Shown here piece after piece: positions 1 to 8,555 of a DNA stretch of 64,000 bases (within the stretch, counting starts at the first letter, position 1; each line of letters begins with the position of its first letter). The notes under the pieces were generated by a model. It was not told where the DNA came from. It made no database searches and was given only the letters and a program-made list of their open reading frames with translations. The DNA lies in NCBI GenBank assembly GCA_029432775.1, contig JAROAZ010000002.1:241048-305047 (forward strand), given 5' to 3'. The stretch comes from Pontiellaceae bacterium B12227. Lineage in GTDB: Bacteria; Verrucomicrobiota; Kiritimatiellia; Kiritimatiellales; Pontiellaceae. Both the position numbers and the translations under genes were made by a program.

Positions 1-401
1 TCGAGAATGGCATCGAACAGTTCGAGTTTATTTTCGCGGTTCCAGGCGGTGACATCGCCGGCGCGGATGCTGACTTCCTGCGTTACATTCACCGAGGGCG
101 AAATAATAAATTCCATGCCGAGGTCGCGGCAGAGCACTTCGATACAATCCTTGAGGGTGACGTTTTCCCAGTTGATGGCCACTTCAGATTTGGATGCATC
201 GCGTGTGACGCCGGTCTGCACCGGCGGGATGGAAGTGGAGGAATCGCGCTGACTGGTGATGCCGGTTCCCTTCGGAACTTCCTGCGCGGGTTGGGCCTGC
301 GATTCCGCCTCAGCTGCCTGCTGCGCAATTGCGGCCGGAATGTGTGCAGATAAAATGGATGTAATAATCAGCCAGGTGACTGGCTTTGCGGGTTTGTTCA
401 T
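1..401 (-). CDS. Type II secretion secretin (GspD-like), N-terminal part
   Basis: This is the first 133 codons of a gene that runs off the left edge. It starts at an ATG preceded by AGGGGA. A signal-peptide-like segment (residues 8-26) is followed by a Gln/Ala/Pro-rich linker. From about residue 76 the sequence (VAINWENVTLKDCIEVLCRD, then EFIISPSV) resembles the N0/N1 periplasmic domains of GspD/PilQ secretins. Secretins form the outer-membrane pore of type II secretion or type IV pilus systems. The barrel domain is not visible, so the exact system cannot be assigned. Confidence 0.6.
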   Translation of the reverse strand, partial: MNKPAKPVTWLIITSILSAHIPAAIAQQAAEAESQAQPAQEVPKGTGITSQRDSSTSIPPVQTGVTRDASKSEVAINWENVTLKDCIEVLCRDLGMEFIISPSVNVTQEVSIRAGDVTAWNRENKLELFDAIL

Positions 402-555
402 TCCCCTACCTCGTGGTTAGACCTTGGTTAAAAACGGATGTGCATGTCTTTAAGACGAACACATGTCACCGGTTTCAGACACAAAGTCCCATAAAAACGA
501 GGTGTTTAGGGTTCCTGCGATCGAAAAATTTTATTCAGGGGAGGCGTGCTTGCGA

Positions 556-978
556 TCAATTGATCCGCAGATAGGATAATGACGGATCGATTTTAGATTT
601 TTTTGCCGGTTCTTTCGGCTGGAAAGGCGTAATGAAGGCCTCGTGAAAATCATAGCCACCCATGAAGTCTTCAATTGTGTCTTCTTCGGTTTTGCCCAAC
701 ATGCCCTCATCAATCAGATTGAATACGATATTCCCGAAATCGACGCATTCATTGATGCCCCATTCGGACAAAACCCGTTTCGATACGGGGCCGTACTCCT
801 TCAGGGCGTATTCACGCATTCCTTCGAGCAGTTCCTGGCCGGAGACATGCCGCATGGTTTCCAGATTTTTAACGGTGTGATCAAGGCCTTCACGAACAAA
901 GATGTAGGCCTGCGCCGTATAGCGTTCGTCTTTAGCCACAATGGGTGCCAGTAATTCGTATATATTCGGGTTATTCAT
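556..978 (-). CDS. Minf_1886 / TIGR04138-type conserved protein
   Basis: A 140-residue soluble protein with the conserved pattern of the Minf_1886 family (TIGR04138, planctomycete/verrucomicrobial conserved protein): AYIFVREGLDHTVK, RHVSGQELLEGMREYAL, and GKTEEDTIEDFMGGYDFHEAF. Its biochemical role is unknown. It lies 3 bp downstream of the HIT gene, so the two are almost certainly co-transcribed. The family's distribution supports placing the organism in the PVC group. No membrane segment or cofactor motif is visible. Confidence 0.85.
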   Translation of the reverse strand: MNNPNIYELLAPIVAKDERYTAQAYIFVREGLDHTVKNLETMRHVSGQELLEGMREYALKEYGPVSKRVLSEWGINECVDFGNIVFNLIDEGMLGKTEEDTIEDFMGGYDFHEAFITPFQPKEPAKKSKIDPSLSYLRIN

Positions 979-981
979 AGT

Positions 982-1395
982 TTAAAGCTGTTCTTGCAGT
1001 TTACCTGCCAGTTCATTCATTTCGTCAAAATTTTCGTATGTTTTCGGCTTCCAGTTCCAGTGATGTCCATCGTTTTCGAAACGCGGGATGATATGCACGT
1101 GGATATGTTCCACTTCCTGACCGGATGCCCTTCCGTTGTTTTGCAGTATATTGACCCCGTCCGCTCCGAATGCGTTCATTTGTGCGGTAGCGATCTTTTT
1201 GGCCGTGATGTGAAGTTTTGCAATGATTTCATCAGGCGTTTCAGTGATCGGGTCGTAGTGCTTTTTAGGAATTACAAGAGCGTGGCCTTTGATAATGGGG
1301 CCGATATCCATAAATGCGAGCACATCGTCATCTTCATAGATGACTGTGGCGGGGATCTCTTTCTGAATGATTTTACAGAAAATGCAGTTATTCAT
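982..1395 (-). CDS. HIT family (HINT-like) nucleotide-binding protein
   Basis: A 137-residue protein with the histidine-triad motif EHIHVHIIPR at about residues 96-105 and the N-terminal zinc-type pair CIFCKI. Both are typical of bacterial HINT proteins, which hydrolyse nucleoside phosphoramidates or adenylated substrates in the cytosol. The length is normal. The start overlaps the end of the upstream small membrane protein gene by 8 bp, and the Minf_1886-type gene follows after 3 bp, so this is the middle gene of a three-gene operon. Confidence 0.93.
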   Translation of the reverse strand: MNNCIFCKIIQKEIPATVIYEDDDVLAFMDIGPIIKGHALVIPKKHYDPITETPDEIIAKLHITAKKIATAQMNAFGADGVNILQNNGRASGQEVEHIHVHIIPRFENDGHHWNWKPKTYENFDEMNELAGKLQEQL

Positions 1396-1576
1396 GATGA
1401 TTCTCCAATTCGGTCTGCTCTATTGGAATAGTTGGAGATGGATTGCGGTTACCAAGATATAGATAGCGCGCTCCAAGCCCGAGAATAAACAACGCGCAGA
1501 TCACCAGAATATAGACCTTTTCCTGCTTTGTGAGCATGAAACCGGACTGTAATGAACTGGGCTTTTTATCGGACAT
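1388..1576 (-). CDS. Small single-pass membrane protein
   Basis: A 62-residue protein with one predicted transmembrane helix (about residues 21-41, VYILVICALFILGLGARYLY) and a short charged tail. It overlaps the start of the HIT gene by 8 bp, which supports real translation and coupling. I do not recognise a family. Some competence and secretion proteins have a similar shape, but nothing here proves such a role. Confidence 0.6.
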   Translation of the reverse strand: MSDKKPSSLQSGFMLTKQEKVYILVICALFILGLGARYLYLGNRNPSPTIPIEQTELENHHE

Positions 1577-1618
1577 GCGGGAAATGTAGCAAACCGCATG
1601 GGAATGAATAGCTGATTT

Positions 1619-2764
1619 CTATTTCAAAACACCGAAGACCGGCCCGTCGGCCGTCATAATATCCGGGTCAATCCGCATCTGAGGCAGCAGTTTTTCGGGA
1701 ATTTCCTGCGTTTTGAATATAGGAAGAATAGGACTTCCGTCTCTACTTTTTGGATATTCCACCCCGTCCTGTTCAATCAACAAACGGCAATAAAAGATAC
1801 CGCCCGGCTGCTCACCGATCACGACTTCCATGTCCGTAGGCTTACCCTTGGTCATATGAAACCAATCACCAATGACCATTGCGGCTTCTTTGCTCTTCTT
1901 CAGTTTCCGGTTCCGAGGGTCTTTACTGTCCCAATCCGAATACCTTTTTCCCAGACTTGCATCGATGACTACCCTTCTTTTAATCCTGACCAGCATCGCA
2001 TCATCCGCAATTCCCCAAAACCGGTAGCGTCCGGTTTCCGGTGCAGCAATTTTGCCGTTGTAGTAAGCAATCCACCTTTTCGGAGCAACTTCTTTCTCAA
2101 CTCCGTAGGCCTTGGGTGCTTCATTCGCGCTCATGTGGGGAACCATGAACGTGGTCGCAAATTTACTTTTGGGTGCCTTAAAGAATTTTTTTTCCAATCG
2201 GCTGAGACTCCACGAACCCAGGAAATTTTTAAGGACTTCAGAATATTCGTCGTTTTGCTTTTTTTCCACCTTCTGGTCGATACCCTCAACGATTTGCGCC
2301 ATGTCGTTTGGCTTTCCGTCCCGGTCCGCCTTCAGGTCGAAAAAGTTTCCTTCAAGCTCATTGCCGGAACCCTTACTTCCACCGAAGAGGTCAATCTCCA
2401 GGCCGAAACCGATGCCACCGAGACCCCCGCCATCCATATAGCCGGTGCCGCCTTTGATACCGGAAATTTCAGGCATTTTAATATCCATCGATTTCGTTTT
2501 GGGTTTGGAAACAATGGTTTTACGAAGTTTTGGCTTCTGAATTTTCTTTTTCTTTATATTAACCGGAACGGTCAATTTTTTGAGCTTCATACGCGGTCGC
2601 GCAACCGGCTTGGCTTCAAATGTTTTATCTTCTTTTACAATGACACGAACTGCAACAAACGAAACTGCCGCTAATATTAAAACTCCATGTATGGCCAAAC
2701 TGACCATGGCTGCGCTTGATTTGGCATGATTTCCCAAATACCCCTTTTTCCCCGAATTGCTCAT
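1619..2764 (-). CDS. Membrane-anchored protein with TonB-like N-terminus and PA14-like C-terminal domain
   Basis: A 381-residue protein. A cytoplasmic lead is followed by one membrane helix (about residues 20-43) and then a Lys/Pro-rich stretch (KPVARPRMKLKKLTVPVNIKK) like the periplasm-spanning arm of TonB proteins. A glycine-rich segment follows (about 105-135). The C-terminal half contains a PA14/GLEYA-like pattern (RWIAYYNGKIAAPETGRYRF, then DDAMLVRIKRRVVID), a fold often used for carbohydrate binding. It is probably a periplasmic or envelope protein. The canonical TonB C-terminal domain is absent, so it is unlikely to be TonB itself. Confidence 0.6.
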   Translation of the reverse strand: MSNSGKKGYLGNHAKSSAAMVSLAIHGVLILAAVSFVAVRVIVKEDKTFEAKPVARPRMKLKKLTVPVNIKKKKIQKPKLRKTIVSKPKTKSMDIKMPEISGIKGGTGYMDGGGLGGIGFGLEIDLFGGSKGSGNELEGNFFDLKADRDGKPNDMAQIVEGIDQKVEKKQNDEYSEVLKNFLGSWSLSRLEKKFFKAPKSKFATTFMVPHMSANEAPKAYGVEKEVAPKRWIAYYNGKIAAPETGRYRFWGIADDAMLVRIKRRVVIDASLGKRYSDWDSKDPRNRKLKKSKEAAMVIGDWFHMTKGKPTDMEVVIGEQPGGIFYCRLLIEQDGVEYPKSRDGSPILPIFKTQEIPEKLLPQMRIDPDIMTADGPVFGVLK

Positions 2765-2860
2765 ATATTTACTTCCTCCAGATTTATAATCATACGCATC
2801 TGGTCGCTATTGTCTTTTATATCTTTACCATATACTTGTATATTTTAAGCATCTAAACCA

Positions 2861-2893
2861 AAAAAACACCAAACAGGCAAGCTGTTTAGTGTT
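2861..2893 (-). terminator. Rho-independent terminator of the Spy-like gene
   Basis: A 12-bp stem (AACACTAAACAG pairing with CTGTTTGGTGTT, one mismatch) with a 5-nt loop is followed on the minus strand by a run of T. It lies 28 bp beyond the stop codon of the Spy-like gene. Confidence 0.8.
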
Positions 2894-2920
2894 GATCCTG
2901 AATCTTCGATTAATGAAAAA

Positions 2921-3523
2921 CTACGGAGTGGGCGGAGCGATTGAGCGGTTCGCCTGTGGAATCGGCGGATTGCCTTGATTATCCGGACGCGGGGGTATTC
3001 CAGAACCTCCGCGGCGTCCATGCTCTTTCCATTTTGAACGCGCGCTTTCCATAAAGAGCTTAAATTTTTCTTTTCCAAGAATCCGCTCCATCTGAATCCG
3101 GTTTCTCGCAAGAATTTTCATCTGTTCCGCCTGCGCATCAGAAACCGCATCAATAGCGGCATAGATTTCTTCTTCCGAGGCAGAGGAACGTTCCAGTTCG
3201 GAAAGCCTGCATTTACTTTCCTCTACCTTTTCGAAGGTTGCTTTCATTTGTTCACGCTGTTTCTGCTGAAGCTCGACAATCTGAACTTTCTGCTCTTCGG
3301 TGACGCCGATATCGTTCAGAGTTTTCTGCATGAGCTGCAGCCTGCGTTCCTGCATTTCAGCCTTCTGCTCTTCCGTCATATCTTTATGACGGCGCTCCCC
3401 GCGATTTCCATTTTTGTGCTCGCCGTATCGATCGCCTTTCGGGGGGCGAAGTTCGTTGGTTTGCTGCGCTAAAACGGGAACTGACAGTGTTACTGCGGTC
3501 AGAATGATCAGATGGATTTTCAT
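2921..3523 (-). CDS. Periplasmic Spy/CpxP-like protein
   Basis: About 200 residues, starting at ATG 3523 with GAGG upstream; an in-frame TTG two codons earlier is less likely. It has a clear signal peptide (IHLIILTAVTLSVPVLAQ). The mature part is highly charged and helical: TEEQKAEMQERRLQLM, then VTEEQKVQIVELQQKQREQM. This is the LTxxQ-type arrangement of Spy/CpxP periplasmic chaperones and heavy-metal sensor relatives. The C-terminus is rich in Gly, Pro and Arg. It is a single-gene unit ending in its own terminator. The chaperone role is inferred from fold class only. Confidence 0.65.
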   Translation of the reverse strand: MKIHLIILTAVTLSVPVLAQQTNELRPPKGDRYGEHKNGNRGERRHKDMTEEQKAEMQERRLQLMQKTLNDIGVTEEQKVQIVELQQKQREQMKATFEKVEESKCRLSELERSSASEEEIYAAIDAVSDAQAEQMKILARNRIQMERILGKEKFKLFMESARSKWKEHGRRGGSGIPPRPDNQGNPPIPQANRSIAPPTP

Positions 3524-3584
3524 ATTCAATACCTCTTGAACTTATGTTCGGCTTGTATAACGCAGGCTAGCAGTCTGGTATTGC

Positions 3585-4712
3585 CTACAAAAGCTCAAAT
3601 TTTTTCGGACAAGCTGCGAGATAGCTGTAGCCGGTTTCGGTTACCACCACCGTATCTTCAATTCGAACCCCTCCCAACCCCGGATAATATAGACCCGGTT
3701 CGATGGTGATTACATTTCCAACCTCCAGGACCTCTCCACTTTTTCCAACTCTTGGAAGTTCGTGGATATCCAGACCGACTCCATGACCGGTTCCATGAAT
3801 GAAACCGACATGCTTTCCATCTTTTTCCATAGTTGGGAAACCGCGCTTTTGAAATAGTTCCTGACAGATACAATGGATATCATCCGCACAAATTCCGGGT
3901 TTAACCGCTTTAAGAGCGGCGGCCTGGGCCGCTTTAACCGCATTATAGAGTTTTTTCAGCTCGGGATTTGCCGGTCCTCGACAAACCGTTCGCGTCATAT
4001 CCCCCCAGTAGCCTGTTTTTTCAGACCGGGGGAAGATATCGATAATAATGGACTCTCCGGCAACTAACGGCCCATATCCGCGCTCGTGCGGATCGGTTGC
4101 CTGATCACCTCCGGCAACAATAGTTTCCACGCCGGCGCAGTCGTGATCGATCAGTGTTTTATGGATAAGCTGGCGCACCATTTCAGAAGTCAGTTTTTCT
4201 TTTCCTATATAGAGGTCTTTTTTGGATCCGATTCCTGATGACGCAATGAATGCAATTCCCGCCTTCATGGCAGCAGCAGTCGCTTTCTGACTTTTCCGAA
4301 GTCTGGAAATCTCGTCAGCGGTCTTCACTTTACGTTCAGGACAGGTTGGATTCTTATCCACAGAAACTTTAACCCCCTTCTTTTCCAATGTATGGAAAAG
4401 TCCAACCGGGAAATCGTGCGAAACCTGAAGACGTCGAACACCTGCAACATCCATCAAAGCTCGAATCTGCTCTACCTGATTCCAGGTTTTTTTTCCCTTA
4501 AGACCCAGGTCCTGTGGCGTGAAAACCCGGGTTCCAACTGTTGATTGTTTCTCCGCCCGGCCCTTTTCCATCGGCGAAACAAGCAGATAGCCCCCTGTTG
4601 ATGTCTTCAGGAATAAAAATGGATCAGGAGCTGTAAACCCGCTTAAATAGTGAATATTTGTGGTACTTGGAGCTGATCCTGAGAGTAATATCAGGCCTGT
4701 TAATCGATTCAT
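3585..4712 (-). CDS. M24 family metallopeptidase (Xaa-Pro aminopeptidase-like)
   Basis: A 375-residue cytosolic peptidase. The N-terminal creatinase-like domain (about 1-135) precedes the pita-bread catalytic domain. The five metal ligands are visible in order: Asp in IIIDIFPR, Asp in WGDMTRTV, His in GTGHGVGLDIHE, Glu in TIEPGLYY and Glu in VRIEDTVV. This fits an Xaa-Pro aminopeptidase/prolidase, which removes N-terminal residues next to proline. It is transcribed divergently from dnaA. Substrate preference cannot be read from the sequence. Confidence 0.88.
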   Translation of the reverse strand: MNRLTGLILLSGSAPSTTNIHYLSGFTAPDPFLFLKTSTGGYLLVSPMEKGRAEKQSTVGTRVFTPQDLGLKGKKTWNQVEQIRALMDVAGVRRLQVSHDFPVGLFHTLEKKGVKVSVDKNPTCPERKVKTADEISRLRKSQKATAAAMKAGIAFIASSGIGSKKDLYIGKEKLTSEMVRQLIHKTLIDHDCAGVETIVAGGDQATDPHERGYGPLVAGESIIIDIFPRSEKTGYWGDMTRTVCRGPANPELKKLYNAVKAAQAAALKAVKPGICADDIHCICQELFQKRGFPTMEKDGKHVGFIHGTGHGVGLDIHELPRVGKSGEVLEVGNVITIEPGLYYPGLGGVRIEDTVVVTETGYSYLAACPKKFELL

Positions 4713-5004
4713 TTGGGCACAACCTCCTTAAATTCCTTATGTTACGACGGCGATCGTCATAAGAACTACATTTATGCTCTCACCTTTTATCAACTAAGAA
4801 GAGGCTATCTTGTGTCTGAATGGATGTCTGTAACCATATTTTGTGGTATTGTTTTTTTTCGCGTCAAAATATTTCTAATCGCTTGAGGATACTCAGCTCA
4901 TTCTTTACCTTTCAAACTCTCCTAACAGAACAGGAACTAACTGGCTGTTAATAACTTGTCAATAAGTCGACCTAATCTGTTAAGAGAGTTGCTATAGGGG
5001 AAAA
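4713..5004. promoter_or_regulatory. Divergent intergenic region between the M24 peptidase and dnaA
   Basis: 292 bp without a gene. It must hold the promoters of both the leftward peptidase gene and dnaA. It is AT-rich near dnaA (TTAATAACTTGTCAATAAG) but has no good match to a TTATCCACA DnaA box, so it looks less like the origin than the dnaA-dnaN gap. The dnaA ribosome-binding site AGGGGA lies just before the ATG at 5005. Confidence 0.5.
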
Positions 5005-6384
5005 ATGGAAAAGAATCGTTCTAATATATGGGAAGAAGCCTGTAAACAGCTCAAAGGAATACTATCCGGTGATATTTATGATCGCTGGATCGCAGTTATT
5101 CAATGTCTTGAGCTTACAGAGACCACAATGCGTCTGGCTGTGGCCAATGACTTTTACAAAGACTGGCTGGAAGAAAATTATTTTCCGATGATCCGCAAAG
5201 CCGTTATGGTGGTCAGCGGTAAGGAGATGGATATCACGCTGGAAGTGGATTCAGCCTGTTTTGATGCAATCAAGGAAGAACCGGAACCGGAATCCCATGC
5301 GCCCATCTCTCTTCCGACTCTGGGCCTGGGATCTAAAAAGCCGAATCATAATCTTAATCCGAACTACACCTTTGATTCGTATGTTGTCGGACCGGCCAAC
5401 CAGTTTGCGCATGCAGCAGCGATGGCGGCAGCCAATTCGCCCTCACGTACCTATAACCCCCTATTCATCTATGGCGGAGTTGGACTGGGTAAAACCCATT
5501 TGATGCAGGCCATTGGTAATCATATTGCTCAGAAAAAGACGCGGGCAAAAATCTGTTATATCACCTGCGAAACGTTCACGAACGAATATATTGAAGCACT
5601 GCAAAATAACAATGTGTCAGCTTTTCGTAAAAAATATCGAAAAATCGACATGCTGATGATTGATGACATCCAGTTTCTTGATGGGAAGCAACGTCTGCAG
5701 GAAGAGTTTTTCCACACGTTCAACACACTTTTTGAAAGCCATAAGCAGATTGTACTGACTTCAGACCGTACCCCCAGCGAAATGGCCGGTCTTGCACCGC
5801 GCCTTATTTCCCGATTTGAGTGGGGTCTGGTTACAGAACTTGGAAAACCGGACGTCGAAACCCGCAGTGCGATTCTCCGCAAAAAAGCTGAACTGTTGAA
5901 CCTGAATATTGGACATGATCTTCTGGATTATCTGGCAGAACGCGTTTCTTCCAATGTCCGAAGCCTGGAAGGAGCCCTGATTCGTGTGGCCACATTCATG
6001 TCGCTCACCAATCAGCAAGTGGATGTTCAGAAAGTCGAAGAGCTGTTACATGATCTACTGGATAAGGAGTCTCAGGCTGCTATCAGCGTCGACATTATTC
6101 AACGCACTGTTGCTGAACACTTTGATCTTCGCCAGTCCGATATTATGGGTAAGAAGCGCTCGAAAGACATCGCGTGGCCCCGTCAGATTGCCATGCATCT
6201 TGCGCGTACGATGACTTCACAGTCCTTCCCGGTCATTGGAGAGCAGTTCAGCCGAAACCATGCGACTATCCTTTATGCTCATGATCAGGTTTCGACTAAA
6301 GCTGAATCAGACCGCAGCATACAGCAGACTATTGCAATCCTGAAGGACAAGGTCAGTAAAAACGCGGCCAAAGTCCTGTCATAA
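5005..6384 (+). CDS. dnaA: Chromosomal replication initiator DnaA
   Basis: 459 residues with all four DnaA domains: N-terminal helicase-loading domain (1-80), a short linker, the AAA+ ATPase (about 115-330) and the C-terminal DNA-binding domain. Seen directly: NPLFIYGGVGLGKTHLMQAI (Walker A), DMLMIDDIQFL (Walker B), and the DNA-binding signature with RQIAMHLARTMT and FSRNHATILYAH (normally GRDHTTVLHA). DnaA binds DnaA boxes and melts the origin. It starts at an ATG 6 nt after AGGGGA and ends at a strong terminator. Confidence 0.98.
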   Translation: MEKNRSNIWEEACKQLKGILSGDIYDRWIAVIQCLELTETTMRLAVANDFYKDWLEENYFPMIRKAVMVVSGKEMDITLEVDSACFDAIKEEPEPESHAPISLPTLGLGSKKPNHNLNPNYTFDSYVVGPANQFAHAAAMAAANSPSRTYNPLFIYGGVGLGKTHLMQAIGNHIAQKKTRAKICYITCETFTNEYIEALQNNNVSAFRKKYRKIDMLMIDDIQFLDGKQRLQEEFFHTFNTLFESHKQIVLTSDRTPSEMAGLAPRLISRFEWGLVTELGKPDVETRSAILRKKAELLNLNIGHDLLDYLAERVSSNVRSLEGALIRVATFMSLTNQQVDVQKVEELLHDLLDKESQAAISVDIIQRTVAEHFDLRQSDIMGKKRSKDIAWPRQIAMHLARTMTSQSFPVIGEQFSRNHATILYAHDQVSTKAESDRSIQQTIAILKDKVSKNAAKVLS

Positions 6385-6410
6385 AAAAATGAATCTACTC
6401 CGTACATTGG

Positions 6411-6440
6411 AAGCCGTCTCCCTGGGAGGCGGCTTTTTTT
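6411..6440 (+). terminator. Rho-independent terminator of dnaA
   Basis: A GC-rich stem (AAGCCGTCTCC with GGAGGCGGCTT) and a very short loop are followed by a run of T, 27 bp after the dnaA stop codon. Confidence 0.9.
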
Positions 6441-6968
6441 AGATCATAACCATATTTAACGGTTGTCAGTTCACTTATACAGAGAAGTGGCACTCCAGCC
6501 TTCTTTTCTCCGGTAAACGCAGTGCCGCGCTCTCTTCGGCAAAGGATCCCATTGAGAAAATCCTCAGTACTTGCGGCGGTCTTAGCAAAATAATTCCCCC
6601 CACTCTTCACCCAGCTCAATTTAAAGATGATTTTAAGCATCCAATGGTTGGAAACCGCCTTCGAATCAGTCATTATTCAGTTTGTTGTTTGGTATGAATT
6701 CAGCCCCGTGTGTAGCAGTTTTATCCACTCCCGGCCTGTTAATGAAACTTTAATAACCTGTGCAGTATCTGATGATTAAATTAACAACTCCCGGTTGTGA
6801 ACAAATCAGGATATTTATGCGCAACTTATCAACAGGGTTATTGTTATTTTCAAACTTTTACAGGTGACGGAGTTACGAAAAATAAGTACGTTAAAAAGCG
6901 GTTGTCCACAGACCATAGTAATAGTGATTTTATAAATAAAGTATATCTATATAACAGGAGGCTTGTTA
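6441..6968. other. Candidate replication origin (oriC), dnaA-dnaN intergenic region
   Basis: Over 500 bp without a supported gene. DnaA-box-like 9-mers are TTATCCACT (6721-6729), TTGTTCACA on the minus strand (6796-6804), TTATCAACA (6826-6834) and TTGTCCACA (6902-6910). Two related 14-bp blocks sit at 6721-6734 and 6781-6794 (TTATCCACTCCCGG and TTAACAACTCCCGG). AT-rich tracts at 6835-6900 and 6915-6955 could be the unwinding element. This layout between dnaA and dnaN is common for bacterial origins. The left part (6441-6670) has a weak minus-strand reading frame of no recognised family and a one-mismatch copy of the iterated palindrome at 6639-6653. Confidence 0.6.
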
Positions 6969-8063
6969 ATGAAGTTCAGCATCGAAAAGGATCAGATTCT
7001 TGAAGCACTGCAGAAAGTGCAGTCAATCGTAGGTCAGCGGACGACCCTGCCGATTCTTTCCAATGTATTGCTTGAGGCGGGTAATGGAAAATTAACGCTT
7101 ACAACAACCGACATGGAAGTGAGCGTGCGAACAAGCATTGAAGCGGAAATTGACGAGGATGGAGCCACCACCCTGCCGGCACGTCGTTTTTTCAGTATCT
7201 GCCGTGATCTGCCCAGCCATCAGGTAGACATTGGAGTGAGCAACGAAGATGTGGCCACGATTATCTCCGGATCCTACAACTGTAAACTTGAGGGGCTTTC
7301 TAAGGAGGATTTTCCTCCTATGCCCACATTCGAAGAGAGTTTCTCCTATACGCTCAAGCAGGGTGCTTTTAGGGATATCCTTCAGAAAACATCCTATGCG
7401 GCCTCTACGGACGAATCTCGTGCGATTTTGAATGGTTCCCTGATGGCTTTCCGTGAGAATAAACTGACTGTGGTCTGTACGGATGGTCGCCGCCTTGCTC
7501 TGGTGGAGCAGGAAATCGATATGCCGGAAGAGGCAGAAGTTGATATAGTTGTTCCAACCAAGACGGTGAGTGAGCTTATTAAAACGCTGGATGGTGAAGG
7601 CGATGCGAGCATCAAGACTTCCGCTACACAGGTTGCGTTTGAGTTCGGTAATATTTTCATTATTTCGAAGCTGATTGACGGAACTTATCCAAACTATCGC
7701 CAGGTCATTCCTTCACAGTGTGAAGAGCGGGTAGCGATTGATCGCGAAATGCTGGCCAGTGCTGTGCGCCGTGTGTCGCTGATGCTGGATGATCAGGCCG
7801 CATCTGTGAAGGTTCAGATCACAGAGAATCGAATGGAGCTTTTGACATCCTCTCCGGAAATCGGGGAATCCCGCGAAGCGGTTCCTGTTAAATATTCAGG
7901 GAAAGATATTACGATTGCGTTCAACCCTGCTTTTCTGATGGCGCCGCTGAAGCATTTGGACAGTGATGAAATCTTCCTGGAACTGTCTGATGAACTGAGT
8001 CCCGGAGTGATTAAAACAAACGTTCCGTTCCTTTACGTAATTATGCCGATTCGCGTAAGCTAA
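6969..8063 (+). CDS. dnaN: DNA polymerase III sliding clamp (beta subunit)
   Basis: 364 residues from ATG 6969, chosen because AGGAGG at 6956-6961 gives ideal spacing; an in-frame TTG at 6963 is too close. The protein begins MKFSIEKDQILEALQKVQSI and ends with the typical clamp tail VIMPIRVS. The three repeated clamp domains are evident, for example TLPILSNVLLEA and SEIGESREAVPV near the end. The dimeric ring tethers the replicative polymerase to DNA. Its position after dnaA is the classical arrangement. Confidence 0.97.
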   Translation: MKFSIEKDQILEALQKVQSIVGQRTTLPILSNVLLEAGNGKLTLTTTDMEVSVRTSIEAEIDEDGATTLPARRFFSICRDLPSHQVDIGVSNEDVATIISGSYNCKLEGLSKEDFPPMPTFEESFSYTLKQGAFRDILQKTSYAASTDESRAILNGSLMAFRENKLTVVCTDGRRLALVEQEIDMPEEAEVDIVVPTKTVSELIKTLDGEGDASIKTSATQVAFEFGNIFIISKLIDGTYPNYRQVIPSQCEERVAIDREMLASAVRRVSLMLDDQAASVKVQITENRMELLTSSPEIGESREAVPVKYSGKDITIAFNPAFLMAPLKHLDSDEIFLELSDELSPGVIKTNVPFLYVIMPIRVS

Positions 8064-8150
8064 CTGTTAAAATTGTGACGTTCAACAGAAGGAAAAAGAG
8101 TCTGTTGAGTGATGCGGAAGTTCAGTTAACTGTGGATTCTTCAAGAAGAG

Positions 8151-8225
8151 TGGTTGCCGAACAAGGACTCGAACCTTGACTAAGCGAGTCAGAGTCGCTT
8201 GTGCTGCCAATTACACCATTCGGCA
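8151..8225 (-). tRNA. tRNA-Gln (anticodon CTG)
   Basis: The minus strand folds into a full cloverleaf. The acceptor stem TGCCGAA/TTCGGCA is followed by discriminator A and an encoded CCA. The anticodon stem AGCGA/TCGCT encloses the loop CTCTGAC, giving anticodon CTG, which reads CAG (Gln). The T-arm has the standard GGTTCGAGTCC. Confidence 0.93.
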
Positions 8226-8286
8226 ATGAATGAGCGCAGAAAGTAGCTATTTCCCCTTACCGGATCAAGCAGGTTTATAAAAAAAA

Positions 8287-8526
8287 ATGCCGAAACCTAA
8301 TCAGAAGAAAATAATACGCCTGTTGGGGGTTGGTTTTGATTCCGATGATGGACATGTCCGTATCACGAAAGGTGAGAATTATGACGTGCTTATGGGATCG
8401 GATAAAAGTCATGAATATATCCAGCAGTTGATTCAGAAAATTGAAGACGAGCTCAAAGCACGCAGCTTAACGCTGGATGATTTTTCTCCCGAAGAATTCA
8501 GCACTTTTGTTCAGTCGATAAAATAG
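8287..8526 (+). CDS. Small conserved-type hypothetical protein
   Basis: A 79-residue soluble acidic/basic protein with no signal peptide or membrane helix. I do not recognise a family. Codon use and a compact helical C-terminus (QQLIQKIEDELKARSLTLDDFSPEEF) look protein-like. It lies between tRNA-Gln and the convergent amrS gene. The ribosome-binding site is poor (an A-rich run directly before the ATG), so the start is less certain than the frame. Confidence 0.55.
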   Translation: MPKPNQKKIIRLLGVGFDSDDGHVRITKGENYDVLMGSDKSHEYIQQLIQKIEDELKARSLTLDDFSPEEFSTFVQSIK

Positions 8527-8555
8527 CATTCGTTTAGAAATATGGGCATCCCAGG

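Noticed and set aside
6441..6673. Minus-strand open frame after dnaA (92 codons)
   Set aside because: It reads through the dnaA terminator, lacks a recognisable family and a clear ribosome-binding site. It could be a decayed gene, but I cannot support it.
8064..8150. Weak hairpin after dnaN (CAACAG...CTGTTG) as terminator
   Set aside because: The stem is only 6 bp, the loop is long and no T-run follows.
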